From Paenirhizobium naphthalenivorans (GTDB lineage: Bacteria; Pseudomonadota; Alphaproteobacteria; Rhizobiales; Rhizobiaceae), in the NCBI RefSeq assembly GCF_007992095.1, contig NZ_BJZP01000008.1, forward strand, positions 62,001 through 126,000: 64,000 nt of DNA, written 5' to 3'. Every line of letters begins with the position of its first letter. The stretch's first letter is position 1. Shown piece after piece: positions 27,397 to 36,621 of this stretch. The notes under the pieces are model-generated. The model saw only the letters and a list, made by a program, of their open reading frames with translations, was not told the DNA's origin and made no database searches. The translations under genes were made by a program, and so were the position numbers.

Positions 27397-28236
27397 GTGA
27401 CCGACAAGGATGAAGGGCTTTTTGCCCAGATCAGCCACAGCCGCACCGCAAGCGAAGTGATCCAGCAAATCGAACTGCTGATCCTCGACGGGGTTTTGCG
27501 CGACGGTGACCGACTGCCGGGAGAGCGCGACCTCGCCCAGGATTTGGACGTGTCGCGGCCCATTCTGAGGGAAGCGCTGAAAGAACTCGAAGCGCGCGGG
27601 CTGCTCGTCGCCCATCATGGCGGCGGCACCTTTGTCGCCGACATCATCGGTCAGGTATTCTCCAGGCCGATCACCGAACTGATCTCCCGCCATGCCCGAG
27701 CCACGCGCGACTATCTCGAATACCGCCGCGAGCTTGAGGGGTTGACCGCCGAACTTGCCGCAAAACGCGCGACCGATACAGACCGGGCGCTCTTGAGCCG
27801 CATCATCGAGGACATGAAAGAGGCGCACGAGAGCGGCAATCCGGAAAACGAACTCTCCGCCGACGTCGAGTTCCACAACGCGATCGGCGAGGCGGCGCAC
27901 AACATCATCCTGCTGCACACCATGCGGGCCTGTTACCGGCTGCTGTCGCAAGGGATCTTCTTCAATCGCAAAGCTGTGTTCGCGCTCGCCAACGCGCGCG
28001 AACGTCTGCTGGAACAGCATCTCGCCATTCACGCGGCCATTCTGTCCGGCGATGGCGATGGCGCCAAGCGCGCCGCCCAGGCCCATATCGATTTCGTTAT
28101 GCAGGCGGTCGACGACGCGGCCCGCGCCGACGAATGGGGTCGGGTGGCGAAGCTTCGGCTCATCCGACGCGACAACAATCCGCAGAACGCACGAACGGCC
28201 CGCATCGGCGGCCAGGACAAGACGGAGACATCTTGA
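27397..28236 (+). CDS. GntR/FadR-family regulator of the lut operon
   Basis: 279 residues from GTG 27397, with GAGGGAG 6 bp upstream; a TTG at 27367 would add ten residues. Winged helix: SEVIQQIELLILDGVLRDGDRLPGERDLAQDLDVSRPILREALKELEARGLL. The FCD effector domain has the metal-binding pattern D-x3-H in ADVEFHNAIGEAAHN and later ARERLLEQHLAIHAAILSGD. It is the first gene of the operon, overlapping lutA by one base (TGATG). By analogy with LldR it would repress lutABC until lactate is present. Confidence 0.88.
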   Translation: MTDKDEGLFAQISHSRTASEVIQQIELLILDGVLRDGDRLPGERDLAQDLDVSRPILREALKELEARGLLVAHHGGGTFVADIIGQVFSRPITELISRHARATRDYLEYRRELEGLTAELAAKRATDTDRALLSRIIEDMKEAHESGNPENELSADVEFHNAIGEAAHNIILLHTMRACYRLLSQGIFFNRKAVFALANARERLLEQHLAIHAAILSGDGDGAKRAAQAHIDFVMQAVDDAARADEWGRVAKLRLIRRDNNPQNARTARIGGQDKTETS

Positions 28237-29009
28237 TGACCGCACCTCAATCGCGCCCGCGCGTCGGATTGTTCGCCACCTGCCTGGTCGATCTCTTCCG
28301 TCCCAGCGTCGGCTTTTCCGCGGCGAAGCTGATTGAGGATGCAGGCTGTGAGGTGGATGTGCCGATGGCACAGACCTGCTGCGGCCAGCCGGCCTATAAT
28401 TCCGGCGACCGCAAGGATGCGCGCGCGCTGGCGATCCAGGTGATCGAACTGTTCGAGGGCTATGACTATATCGTCGCCCCCTCCGGTTCCTGCGCGGCCA
28501 TGCTCAAGCACCATTATCCGGAACTGTTCAAGGGCGACGCCAAATGGGAAGAGCGCTGTCGGCGCTTTTCGGACAAGGTGTTCGAGCTTGTGTCCTTCCT
28601 GACTGACGTCATGTTCGTGCCGAAGGTCGATGCAGCCTTCAAAGGCGCGATCACCTACCATGACAGCTGTTCGGGGCTTCGCGAACTTGGAGTCCAGACG
28701 CAGCCGCGCAAGCTTCTGGCGAGCGTCGAGGGACTGGAAATCAAAGAGATGGCCGGAAGCGACGTCTGTTGCGGCTTCGGCGGCACTTTCTGCGTCAAAT
28801 ATTCCGACATCTCCGGAACCATCGTTTCCAAGAAGACGGCGAACATCACCGCGACCGGCGCCGACATGCTGCTCGCCGGCGACATGGGCTGCCTGATGAA
28901 CATGGCCGGCAAGCTGAAGCGCGAGGGCTCGAGCATCGAAGTGCGCCACGTCGCCGAAGTGCTGGCTGGCATGACCGACACGGCGCCGATCGCCGGCTCC
29001 GGCAAGTGA
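28236..29009 (+). CDS. lutA: L-lactate utilisation protein LutA (CCG-domain Fe-S protein)
   Basis: 257 residues. Two CCG cysteine-rich domains: VGLFATCLVDLFRP, then AQTCCGQPAYNSG, and YHDSCSGLRELG, then DVCCGFGGTFCVKY. LutA/LldE is one of three subunits that oxidise L-lactate to pyruvate on the inner face of the membrane without a flavin dehydrogenase. The order lutA-lutB-lutC is canonical. Confidence 0.93.
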   Translation: MTAPQSRPRVGLFATCLVDLFRPSVGFSAAKLIEDAGCEVDVPMAQTCCGQPAYNSGDRKDARALAIQVIELFEGYDYIVAPSGSCAAMLKHHYPELFKGDAKWEERCRRFSDKVFELVSFLTDVMFVPKVDAAFKGAITYHDSCSGLRELGVQTQPRKLLASVEGLEIKEMAGSDVCCGFGGTFCVKYSDISGTIVSKKTANITATGADMLLAGDMGCLMNMAGKLKREGSSIEVRHVAEVLAGMTDTAPIAGSGK

Positions 29010-29022
29010 GGGAGGCAAGCCC

Positions 29023-30453
29023 ATGCAGTTCACCGCCCCACAGTTCAAGGATAATGCCGCCAAGGCCCTTCATGACCCACAGCTGCAAAAGGCGCTGCTG
29101 AACGTCGAGAAAGGCTTCATCTACAAGAGGGCGACGGCGGTCGCCGCACTACCGGAATTCGATCAGTTGCGCGACAATGGTCGCGACATCAAGAACCATA
29201 CCCTGGCCAATCTCGACCTCTATCTCGAGGCCTATGAGAAGAAGGTGACGGCTGCCGGCGGCCATGTGCACTGGGCGGAAAGCGCCGAAGACGCGCGCCG
29301 CATCGTCCTGGATATCTGCCGCAGGGTGAAGGCCAAGTCCGTCACCAAGGGCAAGTCGATGATCACCGAGGAGATCAACCTCAACGAATTTCTCGAGGCT
29401 GAGGGCATAGAGCCGGTCGAGACCGATCTCGGCGAATATATCATCCAGCTGCGCGGCGAACATCCGAGCCACATCATCGCCCCGGCGGTGCATCTCAACA
29501 AGGAGCAGGTGGAGGAGGATTTCCGCCGGGTCCACACCCACCTCCCCGCCGATCGCGACCTGACCGCGCCGGAGTCGCTTCTATCGGAAGCGCGCGAAGT
29601 GCTGCGCAAGCGCTATTTCCAGGCCGATGTCGGGATTACCGGGGCGAATTTCCTCATTGCCGAAACCGGCTCTTCGGTGATCGTCACCAACGAAGGCAAC
29701 GGCGATCTCACCCAGACACTCGGCAAGGTGCATGTCGTGGTCGCCTCGATCGAGAAGATCGTGCCGACGCTGGAGGACTGTTCGCAGATCCTGCGCCTGC
29801 TCGCCCGCTCGGCGACCGGCCAGGACATGTCGGTCTACACCACGTTTTCGACCGGCCCGAAGCGGCCGGAAGACCCGGATGGTCCCGACGAGTACCATGT
29901 CGTGCTGCTCGACAACGGCCGCACCGCGATGCTCGGCACAGAGTTCCAGGAGATGCTGCGCTGCATCCGCTGCGGCGCCTGCATGAACCACTGTCCGGTC
30001 TACCACGCGGTCGGCGGCCACGCCTATGGCTCGGTCTATCCGGGCCCCATGGGCTCGGTGCTGACCCCATCGCTGTTCGGTGTCGAACAGTCGGCGCACC
30101 TGCCGAATGCTTCGACTTTCTGCGGGCGCTGCGAGAGCGTGTGCCCGATGCTTATCCCGCTGCCGAAGATGATGCGACATTGGCGCGAACGGGAGTTCGA
30201 GCGGCATCTGACCCCGGCCGCGACCCGCTATGGGCTTTCGGTCTGGGCCTTCTTCGCCAAGCGGCCCAGGCTCTACCGTATGGCCAGCTCGCTCGCCGCC
30301 TCCACTCTCTCCCTACTTGGCGGCAACAAACATCGGATCGCCGCGCTGCCGTTGGCCGGCGGCTGGACAAAGTATCGCGATCTGCCGGCGCCCGAGGGGC
30401 AGACCTTCGCCCAGGCCTGGGCCGCCCGCCAGGCGAAGCGACAGGGAGCATGA
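29023..30453 (+). CDS. lutB: L-lactate utilisation protein LutB (Fe-S/LUD protein)
   Basis: 476 residues. An N-terminal LUD domain (VTKGKSMITEEINLNEFLEAEGIEPVETDLGEYI; FLIAETGSSVIVTNEGNGDL) is followed by a ferredoxin-type pair CIRCGACMNHCPVYHAVGG (about residue 310) and CGRCESVCPMLIPLP (about 363). A C-terminal DUF3390-like helical tail ends the protein. GGGAGG precedes the ATG. It overlaps the first possible lutC ATG by 4 bp. Confidence 0.94.
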   Translation: MQFTAPQFKDNAAKALHDPQLQKALLNVEKGFIYKRATAVAALPEFDQLRDNGRDIKNHTLANLDLYLEAYEKKVTAAGGHVHWAESAEDARRIVLDICRRVKAKSVTKGKSMITEEINLNEFLEAEGIEPVETDLGEYIIQLRGEHPSHIIAPAVHLNKEQVEEDFRRVHTHLPADRDLTAPESLLSEAREVLRKRYFQADVGITGANFLIAETGSSVIVTNEGNGDLTQTLGKVHVVVASIEKIVPTLEDCSQILRLLARSATGQDMSVYTTFSTGPKRPEDPDGPDEYHVVLLDNGRTAMLGTEFQEMLRCIRCGACMNHCPVYHAVGGHAYGSVYPGPMGSVLTPSLFGVEQSAHLPNASTFCGRCESVCPMLIPLPKMMRHWREREFERHLTPAATRYGLSVWAFFAKRPRLYRMASSLAASTLSLLGGNKHRIAALPLAGGWTKYRDLPAPEGQTFAQAWAARQAKRQGA

Positions 30454-30455
30454 CC

Positions 30456-31136
30456 ATGGACGGCAGAACCGCGATCCTGACGAAAATCCGCGCCTCGCTC
30501 AAAGTCCCTGCCGACGACGACCAGCGCCGCGCCACTGTGGCCGCACGTCTGGCCCAGGCGCCGAAGGGCATCATCCCGGCCCGCGGTCAGTTGCCGGTGC
30601 AGGAGCGCATCGCGTTGTTTCGCGCCATGGCGGAAAAATACAATGCCACCACCGAAGCCATCGACAGCCTCGACATGTTGCCGACGGCCGTCTCTGCCTA
30701 TCTGAAAGGCCGCAACCTGCCGGGCGCCATTCGGATCGGCGGCGACCCACGCCTTGCCACCGCGCCATGGACCGCTGAGGCCACGCTGGAAATCCGCCAT
30801 GGCGCCTCCGACGGTCACGACCTCGCAGCCGTAAGCCACGCTTTCGGAGCCATTGCCGAGACCGGAACGCTCGTTCTGCTCTCCGGGCCAGACAATCCGG
30901 TGACGCTCAATTTCCTGCCCGAACATCACATCGTCGTCATCCGCGCCGACGAAATCTCGGGGGACATGGAGGCGATCTGGGCACGCCTTCGCGCAGCGCA
31001 GGGCTCATCGATGCCGCGTACGGTGAACCTCATCACCGGGCCGTCTCGCTCGGCCGACATCGAGCAGACCCTTTTGCTGGGCGCCCATGGTCCACGGGCA
31101 TTGCATATCATCATCGCCGGCACAGCCGTGGATTGA
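30456..31136 (+). CDS. lutC: L-lactate utilisation protein LutC (LUD domain)
   Basis: 226 residues from ATG 30456, chosen over ATG 30450 because GGGAG (30444-30448) is 7 bp from it. MDGRTAILTKIRASL at the N-terminus and the LUD core (FGAIAETGTLVLLSGPDNPVTLNFLPEHHIVVI; ITGPSRSADIEQTLLLGAHGPRALHIIIAG) identify it as LutC/LldG. Third subunit of the lactate oxidation complex and last gene of gntR-lutABC. A hairpin follows. Confidence 0.92.
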   Translation: MDGRTAILTKIRASLKVPADDDQRRATVAARLAQAPKGIIPARGQLPVQERIALFRAMAEKYNATTEAIDSLDMLPTAVSAYLKGRNLPGAIRIGGDPRLATAPWTAEATLEIRHGASDGHDLAAVSHAFGAIAETGTLVLLSGPDNPVTLNFLPEHHIVVIRADEISGDMEAIWARLRAAQGSSMPRTVNLITGPSRSADIEQTLLLGAHGPRALHIIIAGTAVD

Positions 31137-31142
31137 AGCCTC

Positions 31143-31175
31143 TCTCCTCAGGGTCATTTTCGGGCCCTGAGGAGA
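31143..31175 (+). terminator. Hairpin after lutC
   Basis: TCTCCTCAGGG / CCCTGAGGAGA, an 11-bp perfect stem with an 11-nt loop, beginning 6 bp after lutC. No T-run follows (AAAATCGCCC). Confidence 0.55.
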
Positions 31176-31208
31176 AAATCGCCCGAAAGAAAATAATTCC
31201 GTCACAAA

Positions 31209-31233
31209 GGAACATTCCCGCCTCAGGCGTGTT
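31209..31233 (+). promoter_or_regulatory. EcfG-type (general stress) promoter of mfpsA
   Basis: GGAAC (31209-31213), 16 bp, then TGTT (31230-31233) fits the GGAAC-N16/17-cGTT consensus of the alphaproteobacterial EcfG/RpoE2 sigma factor. It lies about 40 bp before the mfpsA start codons. The first base of the -10 differs from the usual C. Confidence 0.5.
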
Positions 31234-31275
31234 TGCACCTTGTGTTTTTGGGACGAATTTTCTATTATGGGCGAC

Positions 31276-32613
31276 ATGACAAATTACAACGATGTGAATG
31301 CAGCGCCGCGGATCGCGCTCGTCTCTACCCATGGCTATGTTGCCGCACAGCCGCCCCTTGGCGCGGCTGATACCGGCGGCCAGGTTGTTTATGTCCTCGA
31401 ATTGGCGAAGAAGCTCGCCCAACTAGGCCACAAGGTTGATATTTTCACCCGCCGCTTCGAAGACCAACCGGAAATCGACGAAGTCGACGCCGACGTGCGG
31501 GTTATCCGCATTCCCTGTGGTGGCCCGAACTTCATCCCGAAGGAATATCTGCATCGCCACCTCAACGAGTGGAACGAGAGGGCGCTGCGCTATATCAAGC
31601 GTGAGAACCTGTCCTACCTGTTCGTCAACAGCCATTACTGGGACGCCGGCGTCGCCGGACAGCGGCTTTCGGAGGCGCTCAGCATTCCACATATCCATAC
31701 CCCGCACTCGCTCGGGCTATGGAAGAAGCGGCAGATGGAGACCGACTATCCCGAGAGGGCCGACAGGTTTGAAGCGGAGTTCAACTTCAAGGAACGGATC
31801 CAGCACGAGCTGATCATCTATCGCAGCTGCCAGCTGGTGGTCGCCACGACGCCGATCCAGCTCGACATGCTGATCGAGGACTATAGCGTGAGCCGCAACC
31901 GCGTGCACATGATACCGCCGGGTTACGACGACAATCGTTTCTATCCGGTGTCGGAATCCTCGAGGCAAATGATCCGACAGCGGTTTGGTTTCGAGGGCAA
32001 AGTTGTGCTCGCGCTTGGACGCCTTGCGACCAACAAGGGCTACGACCTGCTGGTCGACGGCTTTTCCGTGCTCGCCAGCCGCGTACCCGAGGCGCGGCTA
32101 CGGCTGGCGCTTGGCGGGGAGAACCTTGATCCACAGGAACAGGGCATTCTCGACGGCCTGAAGCGTCAGGTCGCGGACCTTGGCCTGACCGATCGCGTCG
32201 ATTTTTCCGGCTTCATCCCTGACGACGAACTGCCGGACTATTACCGTGCCGCCGACCTCTTCGTTCTGTCGAGCCGCTATGAGCCCTTCGGCATGACGGC
32301 GATCGAGGCGATGGCGAGCGGCACGCCGACAGTCGTCACGGTGCACGGTGGCCTGTTTCGTGCGGTGAGTTACGGCAGACATGCGCTGTTCGCCGACCCG
32401 TTCGACAAGGAGGATCTCGGCATCACGATGATGAAGCCGTTCCGCCACGCCCGCCTCTACGGCCGACTGTCGCGCATGGGGGCCCACAAGGCCCGCAGCC
32501 TGTTTACCTGGACCGGCATCGCCCAGCAGCTGGTGGCACTGGTCGAAGGGCGACCTGTGGCGCAGGCGCTTGAGGATGTCGATTGGGCGGAACCATGGAA
32601 CGACGGCGATTGA
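31276..32613 (+). CDS. mfpsA: Mannosylfructose-phosphate synthase
   Basis: 445 residues from ATG 31276; ATG 31267 adds three. A GT4-family retaining glycosyltransferase that joins GDP-mannose to fructose-6-phosphate. ISTHGY-type start (LVSTHGYVAAQPPLGAADTGGQVVY), the central SLGLWKKRQMETDYPERA, the nucleotide-sugar site LALGRLATNKGYDLL and the E-x7-E motif EPFGMTAIEAMASGTPTVV are present. As I recall the Agrobacterium enzyme (about 454 residues), the match runs to the C-terminal AEPWNDGD. Sucrose-phosphate synthases are the nearest alternative. Its stop overlaps the phosphatase gene, so the two are coupled. The product serves as an osmolyte. Confidence 0.92.
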   Translation: MTNYNDVNAAPRIALVSTHGYVAAQPPLGAADTGGQVVYVLELAKKLAQLGHKVDIFTRRFEDQPEIDEVDADVRVIRIPCGGPNFIPKEYLHRHLNEWNERALRYIKRENLSYLFVNSHYWDAGVAGQRLSEALSIPHIHTPHSLGLWKKRQMETDYPERADRFEAEFNFKERIQHELIIYRSCQLVVATTPIQLDMLIEDYSVSRNRVHMIPPGYDDNRFYPVSESSRQMIRQRFGFEGKVVLALGRLATNKGYDLLVDGFSVLASRVPEARLRLALGGENLDPQEQGILDGLKRQVADLGLTDRVDFSGFIPDDELPDYYRAADLFVLSSRYEPFGMTAIEAMASGTPTVVTVHGGLFRAVSYGRHALFADPFDKEDLGITMMKPFRHARLYGRLSRMGAHKARSLFTWTGIAQQLVALVEGRPVAQALEDVDWAEPWNDGD

Positions 32614-33365
32614 GACCGGTCCGGCTGTTTTCAACCGACATTGACGGGACGGTTGCCGGCGATCGCGAGGCATCCAGGCGCTTCTCCGCATTCTGGCAGA
32701 GCCTCGAGCCTGAAGGGCGCCCGCTTCTCGTTTACAACAGCGGGCGGCTTGTCGATGACATCCTCTCGTTCACGGAGAAGGAAGACCTACCAGTCGCCGA
32801 CTTCGTCATCGGCGGCGTTGGAACGATGATGTCCGGTGGCGCCATTTCCGGCATGGACGTGGAATATGCCGAGTTCATCGCCGAGGGCTATGATGCCGCG
32901 AGCATTGGCGTTCTGCTGAGCGACCTGCCCGACATCGTTCGACAGCCCGACCGCTTTCAGCATGAACGCAAGTCGAGCTGGTTTCTGCATGACGCGACGG
33001 CCGACCGGCTGTCTGCGCTGGGAGACCAACTCGAGGGCACCGGCCTCAAGGTCAAGATCGTCTATTCGAGCAATCGCGACCTCGACATTCTCCCCGCCAA
33101 TGCCGACAAGGGCCAGGCGCTGACGTGGCTCTGCCGCAAGCTCGGCATCCGGCTGGACGAGGTGGTCGTCGCCGGCGATACCGGCAACGACAGCGACATG
33201 TTCACGCTCGACGGCGTGCGCGGCATCATCCCGGCCAATGGTCGCGACGAGTTGCGACTACGGTTTTCCCAAGACGACCGAGTGTATCACGCGAAAGGTC
33301 GCGAGGCCGACGGCGTGATCGAAGGCCTGTGGCATTGGCTCGGCGAGCGGACCGCATCCGGTTGA
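32595..33365 (+). CDS. mfppB: Mannosylfructose-phosphate phosphatase
   Basis: 256 residues from ATG 32595, overlapping mfpsA by 19 bp. An S6PP-type HAD phosphatase: motif I FSTDIDGTVAGD, motif II VYNSGR, the motif III Lys in ADKGQALTWLC, motif IV VAGDTGNDSDMF. KSSWFLHDATAD and SSNRDLDILP are shared with the Agrobacterium enzyme and sucrose phosphatases. Completes mannosylfructose synthesis by removing the phosphate. Confidence 0.92.
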   Translation: MERRRLRPVRLFSTDIDGTVAGDREASRRFSAFWQSLEPEGRPLLVYNSGRLVDDILSFTEKEDLPVADFVIGGVGTMMSGGAISGMDVEYAEFIAEGYDAASIGVLLSDLPDIVRQPDRFQHERKSSWFLHDATADRLSALGDQLEGTGLKVKIVYSSNRDLDILPANADKGQALTWLCRKLGIRLDEVVVAGDTGNDSDMFTLDGVRGIIPANGRDELRLRFSQDDRVYHAKGREADGVIEGLWHWLGERTASG

Positions 33366-33537
33366 CCAAAAAAGCACTATTGCGATGTGCCGCTTGACGC
33401 ATTCGCGCAAGCGCACAAAATCGCCTGGAATCCCGTGCAATTGACGGTGGACTGTCGCGGTCAGGATGACCGCTTTCGGACGAATCAGAATAAGCTGATG
33501 TTAAATTGAGAATGAGGCGCACAAACCCTTGACCATT

Positions 33538-34041
33538 ATGAGCCGGATCGCTTCTGACATGCAGTTGATGCTGCGGCGCCCGCCCCGCCAGCAGTATGCA
33601 GCGCTGTGCTTTCGCAAGCGCAAGAAGCAGCCGGCGCCTGAGGTTCTGCTTCTCACCAGCCGCGATACCGGACGATGGGTTATCCCGAAGGGTTGGCCCA
33701 TGCCGGGCAAGAAGTCCCATATCGTTGCGGAGCGAGAAGCCTATGAAGAGGCGGGCGTGCGGGGCAAGGTCGAACGCGAACCGATTGGCTACTACAGCTA
33801 CCAAAAGGGCATGAACGGCGGACTGAAGATCAACTGCCGTGTTCAGGTTCATGCCCTTGAGGTGAAGCAAATGCTGAAGGACTTCCCGGAAAAGGGAACC
33901 CGACGGCTGGAATGGGTCAACTGCGAGGAAGCGGCAAGCCGCGTGCAAGAGCCCGAGCTTAAAGTTCTCTTCCATATCTTCGCGCGGCGCTTCGCCAACG
34001 TCGAAAGCCGGCCAGAGGGCGAAGAAAGCACTGAATATTAG
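33538..34041 (+). CDS. Nudix hydrolase
   Basis: 167 residues from ATG 33538; TTG 33529 is possible and closer to a GAGG. The fold resembles diadenosine/diphosphoinositol polyphosphate hydrolases: RWVIPKGWPMPGKKS, then VAEREAYEEAGV. Measured against the Nudix box G-x5-E-x7-REuxEExGu, the first Glu is Lys while the REAYEEAG core is intact, as in several DIPP-type members. Ends one base before a Pho box and 159 bp before a phosphate transporter. Confidence 0.88.
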   Translation: MSRIASDMQLMLRRPPRQQYAALCFRKRKKQPAPEVLLLTSRDTGRWVIPKGWPMPGKKSHIVAEREAYEEAGVRGKVEREPIGYYSYQKGMNGGLKINCRVQVHALEVKQMLKDFPEKGTRRLEWVNCEEAASRVQEPELKVLFHIFARRFANVESRPEGEESTEY

Positions 34042-34042
34042 C

Positions 34043-34060
34043 CTGTCACATAACTGTCAT
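34043..34060 (+). promoter_or_regulatory. Pho box (PhoB operator) upstream of pit
   Basis: CTGTCAC-ATAA-CTGTCAT is two 7-bp direct repeats with a 4-bp spacer, the PhoB box architecture. It starts one base after the Nudix stop and 140 bp before the Pit start. In Sinorhizobium the pit system is repressed by PhoB under phosphate limitation; the same sign is plausible here. Confidence 0.8.
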
Positions 34061-34200
34061 ATTGAAGCGATGCGCATTTGCTACTAGGCAGTCGCTAGAC
34101 GGGAACGCATCGGCATGCCCTCTTGGATCAGCCGACCCCTCTCCGCAAACGAGACACCCGGACGCCGTCCTGATCGGCGCTCCGCAAGAGAGAACCTTTG

Positions 34201-35706
34201 ATGGCCAAGTCAACGCCGAAGCTCGTCAAGCCGACCCTCGACAAGGACCTGGACAAGATCGCCTTCGTCGAGGAGGCCGCGCAGCATGTTTCGCGCAGCT
34301 ATGCGCCGCTTGGTATCGGACTGATCTTCCTGATCCTAGCGACGCTCTTTTCCGGCCTTTACGTGATGAACCAGCCCGGTGCGATCATGGTGGTCGCGGC
34401 TGCCGCCATCGGCGCCTACATGGCGATGAACATCGGCGCAAACGACGTCACCAACAATGTCGGCCCCGCCGTTGGTTCGCGCGCCATGACGATGACCACC
34501 GCGCTGATCATCGCGGCGATCTTCGAGACGGCCGGCGCGATGATCGCCGGCGGCGACGTCGTTTCCACGATCTCCAAGGGCATCGTCGACCCGGCACAGG
34601 TTCCCGACGCGACCGTGTTCTCCATGGCGATGATGGCGGCTCTCCTCTCCTCGGCGCTTTGGGTCAACCTCGCCACCTGGATCGGCGCACCGGTCTCGAC
34701 CACGCATGCCGTCGTCGGCGGTGTCATGGGCGCCGGCGTGGTCGCGGCGGGCTTCGGGGCCATCAACTGGGATTCCATGGCGGGTATCGCCGCGAGCTGG
34801 ATCATATCGCCGCTGCTCGGCGGGGTCATCGCCGCGCTGTTCCTCGCCTTCATCAAGGAATTCATCATCTATCGCCCTGACAAGATTGCCTCGGCGAAGC
34901 GCTGGGTACCGGTGCTGAACGCCGTGATGGTCGGTTCGTTTGCCGCCTACCTGTCAATCAAGGGCCTGAACAAGCTCGTGTCGATCAGTCTCCTCTCGGC
35001 CCTGCTCATCGGCCTTGCCTTCGGCTGCCTGGCATGGCTTGCGAGCGTGCCGCTTATTCGCAAGCAGGCGATCGGCCTTGAAAACCGCAACCAGTCGCTG
35101 AGGAAATTGTTTCGCCTGCCGCTGATCATGTCGGCAGCCCTGCTTTCCTTCGCCCATGGCGCCAATGACGTGGCCAATGCCATCGGTCCGCTCTCGGCGA
35201 TCGTCCACTCCGCCCAGGCCCATGAGATTGCCACCAAGGTGAGCATTCCGATCTGGGTCATGGTGATCGGTGCGGCCGGGATCTCGCTCGGATTGTTGCT
35301 GTTCGGCCCCCGGCTCATCCGCTTGGTCGGCGAACAGATCACCAAGCTCAACCCGATGCGCGCCTTTTGCGTCGCTCTGTCGGCCGCCCTGACCGTCATC
35401 GTCGCCTCCGGGCTCGGACTTCCGGTGAGCTCGACCCATATCGCCGTCGGCGCGGTGTTCGGCGTCGGCTTCTTCCGCGAGTGGTACACCCGCAATTCCA
35501 AGCGGCGCATCGAATACATGAAGATGAAGGCCGACTTCTGGGAGATCGAGGAGACGCGCGAGCGCAATCCCGACGAATTGCGCCGCCGCTATCTCGTCCG
35601 TCGATCGCACTTCATGACGATCGTCGCAGCCTGGATCATCACAGTTCCGGCCTCTGCCGTCCTTGCCGCACTGCTCTATTGGGTTATGTTCAAGCTCTTC
35701 CTCTAG
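34201..35706 (+). CDS. Inorganic phosphate transporter, PiT family
   Basis: 501 residues from ATG 34201, with AAGAGAG 8 bp upstream. Low-affinity phosphate (metal-phosphate) symporter of the inner membrane, with about ten to twelve helices. The duplicated PHO-4 signature is clear: [19 protein letters not shown] in the first half and [14 protein letters not shown] in the second, plus paired [13 protein letters not shown] and [13 protein letters not shown] motifs. A hydrophilic segment (about 425-470, [18 protein letters not shown]) precedes the last helix. A Pho box lies upstream. Confidence 0.94.
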   Translation: MAKSTPKLVKPTLDKDLDKIAFVEEAAQHVSRSYAPLGIGLIFLILATLFSGLYVMNQPGAIMVVAAAAIGAYMAMNIGANDVTNNVGPAVGSRAMTMTTALIIAAIFETAGAMIAGGDVVSTISKGIVDPAQVPDATVFSMAMMAALLSSALWVNLATWIGAPVSTTHAVVGGVMGAGVVAAGFGAINWDSMAGIAASWIISPLLGGVIAALFLAFIKEFIIYRPDKIASAKRWVPVLNAVMVGSFAAYLSIKGLNKLVSISLLSALLIGLAFGCLAWLASVPLIRKQAIGLENRNQSLRKLFRLPLIMSAALLSFAHGANDVANAIGPLSAIVHSAQAHEIATKVSIPIWVMVIGAAGISLGLLLFGPRLIRLVGEQITKLNPMRAFCVALSAALTVIVASGLGLPVSSTHIAVGAVFGVGFFREWYTRNSKRRIEYMKMKADFWEIEETRERNPDELRRRYLVRRSHFMTIVAAWIITVPASAVLAALLYWVMFKLFL

Positions 35707-35719
35707 GACGGACATCAGT

Positions 35720-36457
35720 ATGCGCGCAAACTATCGGATGCAAAGGCTCTATCTCGATGCCACGCTCGGCCCCGGGGTGACCGTCGCGGTGAGTTCCGAA
35801 CAATTCAACTATCTTGCCAACGTGCTGCGGCTTGCCGAAGACGCGGAGATCCTCGTCTTCAACGGACGCGACGGCGAATGGAAGGCGAAGCTTACCTTCC
35901 CCTCGCGCAAGAAGATCCTTCTGGTTCTGGTCGAGCAGACCCGCAGCCAGCCCGAGGATTGCGACCTGCAGTTCCTGTTCGCGCCGCTCAAGGTCGGTCG
36001 AATGGACTATCTCATCCAGAAGGCCGTTGAGATGGGCGCCGGGCTCCTGCAGCCGGTGATGACGCAGCATGTTCAGGGCAAGATCACCAGCCTTGAGCGC
36101 TTACAGGCCAATGCCGTCGAAGCGGCCGAGCAATGCGGCGTGCTGGCGATCCCCACGGTCTCTCCGCCGCAGAAACTGAGAGACGTGCTTGAACGCTGGC
36201 CCGCCGAGCGCCGCATCATCTTCTGCGACGAGGATAGCGAAACGCAGAACCCTCTGCCGGCGCTATCGCGTATCGCGGAGCGGAAGCTGGCGCTGCTGGT
36301 CGGTCCCGAAGGCGGTTTCTCCGACGAGGAACGCCTGTTGCTACGCTCCCTGCCTTTCGTCACCGCGATCCCGCTTGGCCCACGAATTCTCCGGGCAGAT
36401 ACAGCCGCGGTGGCCGCGCTTGCGGTGGTCCAGGCGGCAATCGGCGACTGGCGCTAG
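35720..36457 (+). CDS. rsmE: 16S rRNA (uracil-1498-N3)-methyltransferase RsmE
   Basis: 245 residues from ATG 35720. A SPOUT-class methyltransferase acting on the assembled 30S subunit. N-terminal PUA-like part (RLYLDATL, then [25 protein letters not shown]), then [18 protein letters not shown]. The trefoil-knot SAM site is [13 protein letters not shown] and ends [12 protein letters not shown]. Thirteen bp after pit on the same strand. It precedes gshA, as in other rhizobia. Confidence 0.93.
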   Translation: MRANYRMQRLYLDATLGPGVTVAVSSEQFNYLANVLRLAEDAEILVFNGRDGEWKAKLTFPSRKKILLVLVEQTRSQPEDCDLQFLFAPLKVGRMDYLIQKAVEMGAGLLQPVMTQHVQGKITSLERLQANAVEAAEQCGVLAIPTVSPPQKLRDVLERWPAERRIIFCDEDSETQNPLPALSRIAERKLALLVGPEGGFSDEERLLLRSLPFVTAIPLGPRILRADTAAVAALAVVQAAIGDWR

Positions 36458-36621
36458 AACCCCACTCCCGTCCACTAAGACATTGGTGTCGGTCTTTCGC
36501 AGCCCGGTTTTTTTTGACCTGCCTTTAAGAGATTTTCACTTGCGCCGCCCCGAAATCCGGTCCAATCACCTTGCTCATTGGGCCGGTGCGCGCGCCGGCG
36601 ACGCCAAACAAGGTCTATTCC

